DNA of 64,000 nucleotides from Kaistella flava (ex Peng et al. 2021) (GCF_015191005.1 NZ_CP040442.1:372001-436000); one strand, 5' to 3'; shown: positions 34,541 through 43,328, counted from the stretch's first letter. Made by a program: numbers and translations. Notes: generated from the sequence alone by a model not told the origin.

Positions 34541-35521
34541 TTACTTCCAAATCCGTTCAATAAACTCCAAAGCATTCTGATTGCTTATTTTATTCGTTTG
34601 TTCAGCACCAAATTGCTGTTCCAAAACTTTATTAATCTCGGGATAACAACCAGCATTTTCATGTGCTGCAAAATAGAAAGGAATTCTGGATTTGTCTGGA
34701 TTGTCTTTCGTATAGAAATAATCTGCACCATAACAGATTGCATTTTCTGCGCCCAAGCTAAGTCCATGCGCAACATGTTCTTCAAGTGCTTCGACCTTTT
34801 CTGGATTTACAAAAGCCCGCACAAAGTTGAGTCCTATTAAACCTTGTTTGTTAATGATTTCTTTCGCAACATCATCGGGTAAATTCCGTTTATGATCAAA
34901 AACCGGACGGTAATTGGAATGACTCGCGATAATCGGAACGTTGATATTTTCTTTCGAAATATAATTTAAAATGTCATACGCCAAACCATCACTCGTATGC
35001 GAAAAATCGATGGCGATGTTTCTATTATGCATATAATCGATTAACGCTTTTCCGTCATTTTTTAAGCCGGCAGTGGAGTAGTTGCCGCCACCAAATCTGT
35101 TTTCAGCATGATGTGTAAAACTGATATACAGAATTGATCCAACATTTTCAATAATCTTTTCTAAGTTTTCAAAACCTTCTTTCAAAGAAATATTCTCGTC
35201 ACAGAAAGCGGAACCACTTTCTACGGAAGCCAACATTCCGATATTTTCATTGGTTTGAAAAGTGGCTAAATGTTGTTTTTCAAAACGGTATAATTCATTT
35301 TCTTCCGCATTTAAATTCTTGAAAATTTCGCTTTGCTTTAATCCATATTGATGACTGTTCGCTTCTACCGGCGCAAAAATGGCCATGATTTGTAACTTCA
35401 CATTTGCTTCTTTCAAATAGGGAACTGCGCAACCAACATCTTCGGTATTGTAAATGCTGGAATTCGGTCGCGTGAGATAACTGAGTAGATCGCAGTGAAG
35501 ATCGATTACAGGTTGATTCAT
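34541..35521 (-). CDS. Membrane dipeptidase family protein (M19)
   Basis: This 326-residue zinc dipeptidase of the renal dipeptidase family (amidohydrolase-like barrel) shows the first metal pair in IDLHCDLLSYL, a Glu ligand in MLASVESG, and the family blocks IAIDFSHTSD, PIIASHSN and ICYGADYF. No signal peptide is visible, which suggests a cytoplasmic enzyme despite the family name. It would cleave dipeptides, possibly including those with a D-residue. It stands alone. Confidence 0.85.
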   Translation of the reverse strand: MNQPVIDLHCDLLSYLTRPNSSIYNTEDVGCAVPYLKEANVKLQIMAIFAPVEANSHQYGLKQSEIFKNLNAEENELYRFEKQHLATFQTNENIGMLASVESGSAFCDENISLKEGFENLEKIIENVGSILYISFTHHAENRFGGGNYSTAGLKNDGKALIDYMHNRNIAIDFSHTSDGLAYDILNYISKENINVPIIASHSNYRPVFDHKRNLPDDVAKEIINKQGLIGLNFVRAFVNPEKVEALEEHVAHGLSLGAENAICYGADYFYTKDNPDKSRIPFYFAAHENAGCYPEINKVLEQQFGAEQTNKISNQNALEFIERIWK

Positions 35522-35877
35522 AATTTTATTGTCTTTTATAAATACTGCTTTCCGTTTTTAGTGAAAAGTAGATTTGGTAATTTAATTTTACTAAAATACC
35601 ACTTTTTAATGACCCTGGCTTTTTTTGTGATTCGAGAATTTTTTCACGTAAAGACGTAAAAAGGTTTCACGCAAAGGCGCAAAGGGTTTTTCGCAAAGGC
35701 GCAAAGGGTTTTTCGCAAAGACGCAAAGGTTTTAACGCAAAGGCGCAAAGGGTTTTACGCAAAGACGCAAATGTTTTAATGCAAAGACGAAATGGTTTAA
35801 TGAAAAAGAAGATTCCGGAGGAATCATATCTCTGTAGATTTTGTTTCAATTGACATTGGAAGCGTTCCAGAGGAACG
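35522..35877. other. Non-coding stretch with a ~22-bp tandem array
   Basis: No gene is supported. The stretch contains the array at 35645-35800 and a few AT-rich flanks. Open frames through the array (repeated LRKTLCAFA-like peptides) are artefacts of the repeat. Confidence 0.5.
35645..35800. repeat. Tandem array of ~21-23 bp units (ACGCAAAGGCGCAAAGG)
   Basis: Seven imperfect, directly adjacent units have the core CGCAAAGRCGCAAAGG followed by TTTT(A). There are no unique spacers, so it is not a CRISPR. Arrays with this core occur in other Bacteroidota. Divergence increases toward both ends, and the middle units are the most alike. Confidence 0.8.
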
Positions 35878-36417
35878 CTATCTTACTAATCCGTCGATTT
35901 GTTCCATCCTCAATAAATTCTTAGCTCGATTCAAATCAATTTGCTCGGTATCAGATAAATCTAAAAAATATTCAGTTTGCCAGACTTGGGTTTTCTGTGC
36001 CTGTTTGCTGGTCGTTTCATCCCAACTTGGATAAACTCTTATACCGCGTTTCCCGTCTCTTTTGTGATCGGATAAAACTTTATTTTCGTGCAAGACCTTT
36101 TTCGGAAATATGAAAATGCCGAAGTTTGTTGGAGTTTTTGTTGCAATTAGGTAAAGATTTAATTTGTCTGTGATATCAAAAGGTTCTGTAATTCCTTTCT
36201 CATTTCTTTTCCAAAGGGTTACAAATTGTCCTGTTTTTGTTGGAGTGATTTTGGCTTTTCGAAACAGGACTTTATATTCATTGAGTTGAAAAATTTGGGC
36301 AGCATATTCCTGGCTTTCTGATTCGGGTTGAATGTTTTTCAAACTAAAACTACACGGTTTAAAAACCAATTCATCAATTGATTCAAGGTCGGGAAATGGT
36401 GTTTTTTTTAAAGTCAT
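35878..36417 (-). CDS. MepB family protein
   Basis: The 179-residue product matches the MepB family: NEYKVLFRKAKITPTKTGQF, VTLWKR and then FDITDKLNLYLIAT, FGIFIFPKKVLHENKVLSD and a KRGIRVYPSWDETTSKQAQK block. MepB is encoded with the multidrug exporter MepA in Staphylococcus, but its own function is unknown and most homologues, like this one, stand without an exporter. No membrane segment is visible. It is a single gene in a repeat-rich area. Confidence 0.8.
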   Translation of the reverse strand: MTLKKTPFPDLESIDELVFKPCSFSLKNIQPESESQEYAAQIFQLNEYKVLFRKAKITPTKTGQFVTLWKRNEKGITEPFDITDKLNLYLIATKTPTNFGIFIFPKKVLHENKVLSDHKRDGKRGIRVYPSWDETTSKQAQKTQVWQTEYFLDLSDTEQIDLNRAKNLLRMEQIDGLVR

Positions 36418-36434
36418 ACTATTTCTAGTGGAAG

Positions 36435-36484
36435 TTTTCTAACGAATTAAATTTCAATTTTCTTAACGACTCCGTTTCCTTAGG
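36435..36484 (+). repeat. Direct repeat, left copy
   Basis: TTTCTAACGAATTAAATTTC and the following TTAACGACTCCGTTTCCT recur at 36796-36846 with few changes. The two copies bracket about 310 bases of non-coding DNA. Confidence 0.65.
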
Positions 36485-36795
36485 CATTAAAAGACGAGTA
36501 TGTATAATATCAACCAATTTTGTCATTCAGAGCGTAACGGAGTGGAGTGTGGAATCTCAACAGTCCTTATCTTAAATAATTTTTTTATTCTTCATTCTTT
36601 TTTCTTGATAAAAAAGAACCAAAAAATCAAGACTGGAAACTCACCTAAAAATTAGAACTTGATCCTAAAATTTCCAAACTCGGGCGGAAACTTAATTGTT
36701 TCTTCGATTAAAAATTTTTGCCGCCACTCAAACACTGGAAGTTTGCCTCACCATTTATTTATTGTTTTATTTGAATCGGCGAACCTCCGTTGTCG

Positions 36796-36846
36796 GTTTC
36801 TTAACGAATTAATTTCCAATTTTTTTAACGGCTCCGTTTCCTAGGT
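36796..36846 (+). repeat. Direct repeat, right copy
   Basis: TTTCTTAACGAATTAATTTC and TTAACGGCTCCGTTTCCT match the left copy at 36435-36484. Confidence 0.65.
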
Positions 36847-36866
36847 CAGTAAAAATTAATTTTCAT

Positions 36867-36930
36867 ATTCACATATTCACATATTCACTTATTCACCCAG
36901 TCACCCATTCACCCATTTACTCATTCACAT
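36867..36930. repeat. 8-bp tandem array (ATTCACNN x 8)
   Basis: Eight adjacent octamers: ATTCACAT twice, ATTCACTT, ATTCACCC, AGTCACCC, ATTCACCC, ATTTACTC, ATTCACAT. The array ends a few bases before the stop of the quinone oxidoreductase gene. Confidence 0.8.
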
Positions 36931-36937
36931 ATCTCCG

Positions 36938-37912
36938 TTAATCCATCGTCAACAAAATCTTGCCGATATGTTCGCTGCTTTCCATTAATCGGTGTGCTTC
37001 GGCGGCTTCTGCGAGGGGGAAGGTTTTGTAGATTATGGGATAGATTTCTTTTGAATGAAACATTGGCCAGATATTTTTTTCGACGTCTTTGGCAATCTGG
37101 GTTTTTACGTCGGCGGTTTGGGGTTTTAGAAAACTTCCGGTGAGGGTGAGATTCTTGGCCATTATGGTGCGCAGATTAATATTGACATCCATGCTTTTCA
37201 TTCCGTTGATGTAACAAAGGCGGCCTTTTTTATTGAGGATGTCGAGATTTTTTTGGGTGTAATCTCCGCCAACCATATCTAAAATAACATCAATTTTCTC
37301 GTCTTTAAGAACTTCTTCGAAAGCCTCTTTTTTGTAGTTGATGACTTTGTCAACGCCCATTTTTTGGAGGAAATCGACCTTATCTTCACTTCCGGCGGTG
37401 GTGTAGGTTTTGCAGCCCCACGCTTTTGCCATTTGCAAACCCATGGTTCCGATACCGCTGGTTCCGCCGTGGATCAATAATTTTTCACCCGGTTGTAGTT
37501 TGCCCAAATGAAAGACGTTGAACCAAACCGTAAAAACCGTTTCTGGAATTGCAGCAGCGTCGGTTAAACTGATTCCTTCGGGGATGGGAAGACAGTGAGA
37601 ACTATCGACTGTCACATATTCGGCATAACCGCCGTCTGAAATCAATGCGCAGACTTTGTCGCCGACTTTTTTATCTTTTACTGCGGAACCGATTTCTGTT
37701 ATTTCGCCGGAAACTTCTAAGCCGGGAATTAAAGTGGTAGGCGAACCTTTGCCGTAAGTGTCTGTGTTTTTTCGCGTGATAATATCACTGCGATTGACTC
37801 CGGCGGCTTTTACTTTAATAAGAACCTGGTTTTCTGTCGGTATTGGTTTTGGAGTTTCCTGTAATTGTAAAACTTCCGGTCCACCGGATTTTGTAATGTG
37901 GATTGCTTTCAT
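36938..37912 (-). CDS. NAD(P)H-quinone oxidoreductase, zinc-free MDR family
   Basis: This 324-residue medium-chain reductase has a GroES-like N-terminal domain (MKAIHITKSGGPEVLQL, VKVKAAGVNRSDIITRKN) and a Rossmann domain (LLIHGGTSGIGTMGLQMAKA). The zinc ligands of alcohol dehydrogenases are absent. It resembles the PIG3/QOR branch, which reduces quinones with NADPH. It is cytoplasmic and stands alone. A decayed second copy of its first ~17 codons lies at 38645-38696. Confidence 0.87.
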   Translation of the reverse strand: MKAIHITKSGGPEVLQLQETPKPIPTENQVLIKVKAAGVNRSDIITRKNTDTYGKGSPTTLIPGLEVSGEITEIGSAVKDKKVGDKVCALISDGGYAEYVTVDSSHCLPIPEGISLTDAAAIPETVFTVWFNVFHLGKLQPGEKLLIHGGTSGIGTMGLQMAKAWGCKTYTTAGSEDKVDFLQKMGVDKVINYKKEAFEEVLKDEKIDVILDMVGGDYTQKNLDILNKKGRLCYINGMKSMDVNINLRTIMAKNLTLTGSFLKPQTADVKTQIAKDVEKNIWPMFHSKEIYPIIYKTFPLAEAAEAHRLMESSEHIGKILLTMD

Positions 37913-38176
37913 TTAGTTAATTTTTTATATAGAGCAGTTGTGGGAGTTTTAAACCACAAAAGTCACAAAAGTTTTATTTTGCACTATACTGTTTAAAGTT
38001 AATAAAAAACTATTTTAAACGACATTAGTTTAAGAAAAATAATACTTTTAAAAGTGCACAAAAGTTCTGAAAATCAAAGATTTTCAACTTCGTGATTTAA
38101 TAGAATGCAAGTTTATAATAGCTGTAATTGTTGTTTTAAAATTGATTCTGCATTTTAGTTAATGCCTTAGTTTTAA

Positions 38177-38623
38177 TTAAGGAATCACTTTATATACTGT
38201 ACTGTCATTATTTCCAAAAACTTCCTTTTGAATGCGTTTTGCTAAATCGACCGTTTCCGTGATATTCGTGTTTGTTTCAAGGCTTAAATACGGGATTCTA
38301 TCCAGTTTTTCTGTTTCAAACTTGATATTGTGTTTCGAAGCAAATTCTTCTAATGGTTCTAAGTAAGGAAGCTGAATCTTTTTAAGTGCCCTAAACTCTA
38401 AATTAAAATTCTGGTCATTCCTGACAAAAAAGAGACTGTCGTATCCATTTGCAGTGATTCCAATAAAATTAAAGTCTGTTTTTCCTTCCAAAACCCTATT
38501 GAGTTCTTCAGCTAACTCTTCCAATTGAATTTGCTTTGCAGTAAATCGATCTCTGCGTTTTTCGGTGCCAGCATTTGTAGTTAACGTCTTGAAGACTTTG
38601 ATAATGGATTTAAATATATTCAT
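38177..38623 (-). CDS. Hypothetical protein (148 residues)
   Basis: No family is recognised. The protein has an amphipathic basic N-terminus (MNIFKSIIKVFKTLTTN), a helical stretch (QIQLEELAEELNRVL), a mixed alpha/beta middle (FNFIGITANGYDSLFFVRND) and ends TVYKVIP. No signal peptide or clear membrane segment is visible. It lies between the intact quinone oxidoreductase gene and a broken duplicate of that gene's start, so it may have arrived with, or between, the duplicated segments. Confidence 0.6.
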   Translation of the reverse strand: MNIFKSIIKVFKTLTTNAGTEKRRDRFTAKQIQLEELAEELNRVLEGKTDFNFIGITANGYDSLFFVRNDQNFNLEFRALKKIQLPYLEPLEEFASKHNIKFETEKLDRIPYLSLETNTNITETVDLAKRIQKEVFGNNDSTVYKVIP

Positions 38624-38644
38624 ATTTTTATTTCAGGGATAAAT

Positions 38645-38696
38645 TGAATTGTAAAACTTTAGGTCAGCCGGATTTTGTGATATGGATGGCTTTCAT
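38645..38696 (-). pseudogene. Duplicated 5' fragment of the quinone oxidoreductase gene
   Basis: Read on the minus strand from 38696 it encodes MKAIHITKSG, then a stop, then PKVLQFN, nearly identical to the first 17 codons of the oxidoreductase (MKAIHITKSGGPEVLQLQ). Nothing of the rest of the gene follows. It is about 780 bases from the intact gene's start, in the same orientation. Confidence 0.75.
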
Positions 38697-38764
38697 TGCT
38701 TTCTTTTTTTTGGGAGTACTAAAGATAGAATATTTTGAAATGATAAAGGATGAAGTATTTTAAC

Positions 38765-39490
38765 TTAGCACTCATCCCCTAAATCAAAGTCAACTATCAA
38801 AGGGGTATGATCACTGTATTCTATCCAATTGTCGAAAGTACCTACTTCTACATTTTTTACTTTAGCATACATTTCGTTTGATGCAAAACAATAGTCAATA
38901 TGATAAGGTTTTGTGAGATTACGTTGGAGAAAAAATGTCGGATTTTTTTCTTCTCCTTGTTTCTGTTCAAAATATTTGTGATAAACGCTGTAGATTTCTT
39001 TCCTCAATAAACTTTCGACAACTGTTGAATGATTTCCAACTCTATGTTTTTTATCCCAAATTTTATTGCTGTTGAAATCTCCAGTTAATATTAAATTTTT
39101 ATTATTTAATAGATGTTCGTAATAGTTTACTGCTTTCCAAACTTGCTCGATGTATTGTCCTTGAGGATCTTTTCGGTTATTTGCCCAAATTGCAAAAAGT
39201 ATAAAATCAGTTTTGCCATTGGTCACCAAAATCGGAGCGACTAATTTTATGTCTGTATTATGATTATCAGTGAGTTGAAACGTGAAGTCACTGTATGAAA
39301 ATATTCCCAGTCCTTTATTTTTATTTTCGCCAAACCATAGAAAATCTTTTGGACGCTCAGTATTTGAATTAAAAATCAGTTTGTTTGGATGCTCGCATTC
39401 TTGAATAACTAAAATATCTGGTTCCCTTGCAAGAATGAACTCTGCTTTTTTTCTAAATGCTCCTTGACAATTCCAAGTAATTAATTTCAT
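38765..39490 (-). CDS. Endonuclease/exonuclease/phosphatase family protein
   Basis: This 241-residue protein has the EEP fold. LITWNCQGAFRKK and VIQECEHP carry the Asn and Glu that hold the metal, LTGDFNSNKIWD has the catalytic Asp-x-Asn, and EYSDHTPLIVDF is the C-terminal SDH motif with the active histidine. Members cleave DNA, RNA or phosphoesters; the substrate is not predictable here. There is no signal peptide, so it is probably intracellular. It stands alone, divergent from mnmE. Confidence 0.82.
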   Translation of the reverse strand: MKLITWNCQGAFRKKAEFILAREPDILVIQECEHPNKLIFNSNTERPKDFLWFGENKNKGLGIFSYSDFTFQLTDNHNTDIKLVAPILVTNGKTDFILFAIWANNRKDPQGQYIEQVWKAVNYYEHLLNNKNLILTGDFNSNKIWDKKHRVGNHSTVVESLLRKEIYSVYHKYFEQKQGEEKNPTFFLQRNLTKPYHIDYCFASNEMYAKVKNVEVGTFDNWIEYSDHTPLIVDFDLGDEC

Positions 39491-39606
39491 TTTTAGGATA
39501 ATTCATTATCAGTTAACATTCAATATCAATCTCAAATATACAAAACACTTGTATAAAATAATCCTAAATATTTCCTAACCTCGAAAAGAAAAACTTTCCT
39601 TTATTC

Positions 39607-39699
39607 TAGCCCCGGTTGCAGCGGCATCCTTTTTTTTGGGAGGGAATTTTGCGGCTGGGAAAAAAGATATAGCGGAAAACGGGACGGGTCTTCGAAAGA
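39607..39699 (+). repeat. Dispersed ~90-bp repeat (AGCCCCG...CGGGAC), copy 2
   Basis: It begins TAGCCCCGGTTGCAGCGGCA, passes through TTTTGGGAGGGAATTTTGCG and ends GATATAGCGGAAAACGGGAC. It aligns with the minus-strand copy at 33630-33712. It lies about 50 bases before mnmE, so any mnmE promoter must lie in or just after it. Confidence 0.7.
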
Positions 39700-39738
39700 G
39701 GCGAAATCTTGGTGCTCCTAAAAATAGGAATAATTCCG

Positions 39739-39746
39739 TAATTTTG
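39739..39746 (+). promoter_or_regulatory. TAATTTTG box just before mnmE
   Basis: It matches TAnnTTTG but ends only four bases before the ATG. Transcription from it would give a leaderless or nearly leaderless mRNA, so either this box is fortuitous or the start is unusual. Confidence 0.3.
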
Positions 39747-39750
39747 CAGC

Positions 39751-41154
39751 ATGAACGTGAATTTAAATCAAGATACAATCTGTGCAATCGCCACGGCAAA
39801 CGGAGTTGGAGCTATTGGAATTATAAGAATTTCGGGTAACGAGGCTTTTAAAATTGCAGCCAAAATTTTTGAAGGTAAGAATCTGGAGGAGGTGAAAACG
39901 CACACCATTCATTATGGTTTTATAAAAGATGAAACGGAAGTGATTGATGAAGTGATGGTTTCGGTCTTTAAAGCGCCGAAAACCTTTACGGCAGAAGATT
40001 CTGTGGAAATTTCTTTTCATGGTTCGCCGCATATTGCGAAGAAAATTCTGGAAGTTTTGGTGAAGAATGGGGCGCGACTGGCGAAAGCTGGGGAATTTAC
40101 GATGCGTGCTTTTATGAACGGCAGAATTGATCTGGCGCAGGCGGAATCGATTGCTGATCTGATTGCTTCGGAAAATGAGGCGTCGCGGAAAGTGGCTTTG
40201 AATCAGTTGAAAGGGGGAATTACGAATGAGATTTCAATCCTTAGAAATGACTTGCTGAATTTTACGTCGCTGATTGAACTGGAACTGGATTTCGGGGAAG
40301 AGGATGTGGAATTTGCGGACCGCACCGCCATGAATAAACTGCTGCTCAACCTGCGCCATAAACTGAGCGCTTTAATTGAGAGTTTCCAATATGGAAATGC
40401 GTTGAAAAATGGAGTGGAAGTCGCCATTATCGGGAAACCGAACGCCGGAAAATCGACGCTTTTGAACGCTTTGTTGAAAGAGGAAAGAGCCATTGTTTCT
40501 GAAATTGCGGGTACGACGCGCGATACGATTGAGGAAGTGATTCATTTGAAAGGAACGGCTTTTCGGTTTGTGGATACGGCGGGACTTCGGGAAACGACGG
40601 ATATCATTGAGAAAATTGGCGTGACGAAAGCGAAGGAGAAAATTGCTTCGGCGAAAGTGCTGTTGTATCTCTACGATGAGCAGGATTCTACGACTGAAGA
40701 AGTGATTGCTTTTGTGAAGGAATTCCACCGCGAGGATTTGAAAATTGTGCTGGTTCATAATAAAGTGGATCTGACCAACGACGAAACGCCAAACGAATTT
40801 GACGCTACTTTAAACCTGGAATTGTTTCCGGATTACTGTGATGAATTGTTGAGGATTTCCGCGAAAGATCAAACAGGAATTGAAGCCGTGAAAACGGTTT
40901 TGATTGATTACGTTGAGAATTTGAAAGATCAGGAAAGTAATGTGATTATTACGAATCAAAGGCATTTTGATGCGTTGCAGAAATCGTTGCAATCTGTTCT
41001 TCAGGTGGAGGAAGCGGTGAGTTCCGGGATTCATACCGAATTGTTGGCGTATGAGTTGAGAAATGCATTGGAGCAGTTGGGTGAGATTTCCGGGGAGTTT
41101 ACGAATGATGAAGTGTTGGGGAATATTTTTTCTAAGTTTTGTATTGGAAAGTAA
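39751..41154 (+). CDS. mnmE: tRNA modification GTPase MnmE
   Basis: This 467-residue protein works with MnmG to modify the wobble uridine (C5) of certain tRNAs. An N-terminal folate-binding domain (DTICAIATANGVGAIGIIRIS) precedes a helical domain holding a G domain: GKPNAGKSTLLNALL (P-loop), IAGTTRDTIEE (switch I), VDTAGLRET (G3) and NKVDL (G4). It ends with the FCIGK motif whose cysteine is universal. The gene uses visibly more G-rich codons than its neighbours (for example GCGAAAGTG, GGGACTTCGGG). It is followed by a clear terminator. Confidence 0.95.
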   Translation: MNVNLNQDTICAIATANGVGAIGIIRISGNEAFKIAAKIFEGKNLEEVKTHTIHYGFIKDETEVIDEVMVSVFKAPKTFTAEDSVEISFHGSPHIAKKILEVLVKNGARLAKAGEFTMRAFMNGRIDLAQAESIADLIASENEASRKVALNQLKGGITNEISILRNDLLNFTSLIELELDFGEEDVEFADRTAMNKLLLNLRHKLSALIESFQYGNALKNGVEVAIIGKPNAGKSTLLNALLKEERAIVSEIAGTTRDTIEEVIHLKGTAFRFVDTAGLRETTDIIEKIGVTKAKEKIASAKVLLYLYDEQDSTTEEVIAFVKEFHREDLKIVLVHNKVDLTNDETPNEFDATLNLELFPDYCDELLRISAKDQTGIEAVKTVLIDYVENLKDQESNVIITNQRHFDALQKSLQSVLQVEEAVSSGIHTELLAYELRNALEQLGEISGEFTNDEVLGNIFSKFCIGK

Positions 41155-41176
41155 TACCAACTCAATATATAAAAAG

Positions 41177-41207
41177 CCTCCAGATCATCATGTTCTGGAG
41201 GTTTTAT
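41177..41207 (+). terminator. Terminator after mnmE
   Basis: CCTCCAGA pairs with TCTGGAGG over a 9-base loop, flanked by A tract and TTTTATTTT. Confidence 0.8.
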
Positions 41208-41318
41208 TTTGGTTGAATATCATTGCTGTTGCTATTTCTTATAAAAAATGAATATTTCAAACATAATTTACATATTTTTGATCATCTAAATAATTTTCTA
41301 ATCGATATCATTCCAAAT

Positions 41319-43328
41319 ATGAAAAACATCCTAATCGTCCTCATTGCCCTATTTACATTTTCTGGAGTCAAAGCTCAGGACAAAAAACTGAATGATATCA
41401 ATGGTTTCGATACCTCCATTAAACCTGGTGATAACTTTTTTATGTTCGTTAACAAGAAATGGTATGACGCCACACCCATCCCTTCCACGCAAGCTGGAGT
41501 TGGTGCCTATATGTTTATGAACTTTCCCCAAAGAATTCGGTTGCAGGGAATTTTGGAGAATGTTTCGCAGAGTAAGCAACCTGCGGGAAGTATCGAGCAA
41601 AAGGTCGGAGATTTTTATGCGTCCGGAATGGATACGATCACCATTGACAAACGAGGTTATGATCCGATCAAGCCCACTTTAAAACGTATTGAAGCCATTA
41701 AAGATATTTCCTCTTTAATGAAATTTGTTGCGAATGAAATTAAAGTCGGCAATGGCTCAATCATGTCTTTTGGAGTTGGACCCGATGATAAAAACAGCAG
41801 TATTAACATCGCTCACAGCTACCAAACAGGAATCGGATTGCCGGATCGGGATTATTATTTTAAAGCAGATGCACCAACCGTTGCCATTCAAAATGCCTAC
41901 AAAACCTACCTTTCTACATTGTTTCAATTGACAGGTACTGATGCAGCAACTTCTAAAAAGGATGCGGAGCTTGTTTATAATATCGACCAACAAATTGCGG
42001 CTTCCCATAAAACAAGAGTTGAACGTCGGGATGTTCATGCGAATTATAATTTGATGGCCATCTCAGATTTAGAAAAAAGCCAACCCAATATTGGCTGGAC
42101 TGCTTTTCTAAAAAACTTGGGTGCTCAAACGGATTCCATTGATGTGGCTCAACCTGCCTATTATGACCAATTGAATTCTCTCTTAAAAACCGTTCCTCTT
42201 AAAAACTGGAAATTGTACCTGAAAGCAAAAACCATTAGAAACTATGCGGGTGATTTAAGTAAACCTTTTGTAGATGCCAGCTTTAATTTTAATAAAGTGA
42301 TTTCGGGACAGGCTGTTCAAAAAACGCGTGGAGAATTGATGGCCACTGCGGTTGATAATTATTTGGGTGAAGCCCTGGGACAATTGTATGTGAAGAAATA
42401 TTTTTCGGAAGCAGCAAAGAAACGGATGGCGGTTTTAGTGGATAATGTACAAAAGGCTTATGCAGCAAGGATTGACAAACTGGACTGGATGAGTGATTTG
42501 ACCAAAGTAAAAGCGAAAGAAAAGCTGTTTGCCATCACCAAGAAAATAGGATATCCGGATCAATGGAAAGATTACAGCAATGTGAAAATTTCAAGAGGTA
42601 CTTTTTTTGAAAATTTGATGAATGCTTCTGAGGCCGAATTTCAACTTGAAATTGCAAAATTAGGCAAGCAAGTTGATAAGTCGGAATGGTTTACAACGGT
42701 TCCTACTGTTACTGCTTATAACAATCCGTCTGCCAATGAAATTGTGTTTCCGGCGGGAATTTTACAAGCTCCTTACTTTGATAATGAGGCCGATGATGCT
42801 TTGAATTATGGCGGCATTGGAATGGTGATTGGGCACGAATTAACGCATACTTTTGATGACCAAGGTGCGCAATATGATAAAGAAGGAAATGTGAAAGATT
42901 GGTGGACCAAGGATGATTACACGCAGTTTAAATCAAGAATACAGCAAGTAATCAACCAGTATGATCAATTTACTGTTTTAGATAATTTACCTATTAATGG
43001 CGCGATGACGGTGGGCGAGAATACAGCAGATATTGCTGGAATCGCAGTAGCTTATGATGCTTTTAAAATGACAAAAGAAGGACAAAGCGCTACAAAAATT
43101 GATGGTTTGACGCCAGATCAAAGATTCTTTCTTTCTGTTGCTAAAATATGGAGAGTGAAGATGAAGGATGAATTTTTACGTTTGTGGATCGAAACCAATC
43201 CGCATTCCCCACCAAGCTGGAGAGTTAATGGTCCACTCATGAACAGCACTCCCTTTTATAATGCATTTGAGGTGAAGGAAGGCAATGAAATGTTTTTACC
43301 GGAAAAGGATCGCATTACGATTTGGTAA
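41319..43328 (+). CDS. M13 family metallopeptidase (neprilysin/PepO-like), secreted
   Basis: From the ATG at 41319 the protein has 669 residues and a signal peptide (MKNILIVLIALFTFSGVKAQ). The upstream open frame is not preceded by an export signal. The zinc site is VIGHELTHTFDDQG (HExxH), with the third ligand in GENTADIAG, and the substrate-binding strand is NPSANEIVFPAGILQ. The pattern is full-length for M13 oligopeptidases, which cut peptides below about 40 residues. It should act in the periplasm or on the cell surface. Monocistronic by spacing. Confidence 0.9.
   Translation: MKNILIVLIALFTFSGVKAQDKKLNDINGFDTSIKPGDNFFMFVNKKWYDATPIPSTQAGVGAYMFMNFPQRIRLQGILENVSQSKQPAGSIEQKVGDFYASGMDTITIDKRGYDPIKPTLKRIEAIKDISSLMKFVANEIKVGNGSIMSFGVGPDDKNSSINIAHSYQTGIGLPDRDYYFKADAPTVAIQNAYKTYLSTLFQLTGTDAATSKKDAELVYNIDQQIAASHKTRVERRDVHANYNLMAISDLEKSQPNIGWTAFLKNLGAQTDSIDVAQPAYYDQLNSLLKTVPLKNWKLYLKAKTIRNYAGDLSKPFVDASFNFNKVISGQAVQKTRGELMATAVDNYLGEALGQLYVKKYFSEAAKKRMAVLVDNVQKAYAARIDKLDWMSDLTKVKAKEKLFAITKKIGYPDQWKDYSNVKISRGTFFENLMNASEAEFQLEIAKLGKQVDKSEWFTTVPTVTAYNNPSANEIVFPAGILQAPYFDNEADDALNYGGIGMVIGHELTHTFDDQGAQYDKEGNVKDWWTKDDYTQFKSRIQQVINQYDQFTVLDNLPINGAMTVGENTADIAGIAVAYDAFKMTKEGQSATKIDGLTPDQRFFLSVAKIWRVKMKDEFLRLWIETNPHSPPSWRVNGPLMNSTPFYNAFEVKEGNEMFLPEKDRITIW

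Larger units (their letters stand above)
36418..36937. other. Repeat-rich non-coding stretch
   Basis: No gene is supported over ~520 bases. It holds a 46-50 bp direct repeat (36435-36484 and 36796-36846), a segment of the common 'TGTCATTCAGAGCG' type (~36521-36560), an AT-rich segment with CTTGATAAAAAAGAACC, and an 8-bp tandem array at 36867-36930. A 61-codon open frame at 36659 overlaps the repeats and looks accidental. Confidence 0.55.

Noticed and set aside
35645-35800. CRISPR-like array
   Set aside because: The ~22-bp units follow one another directly with no unique spacers, and no cas genes are in the window.
35667-35849. Minus-strand open frame through the tandem array (60 codons)
   Set aside because: The peptide is only a translation of the repeat unit (LCAFA/LRKTL) and has no start context.
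36659-36844. Plus-strand open frame of 61 codons
   Set aside because: It runs across a direct repeat and has no recognisable features; best seen as accidental.
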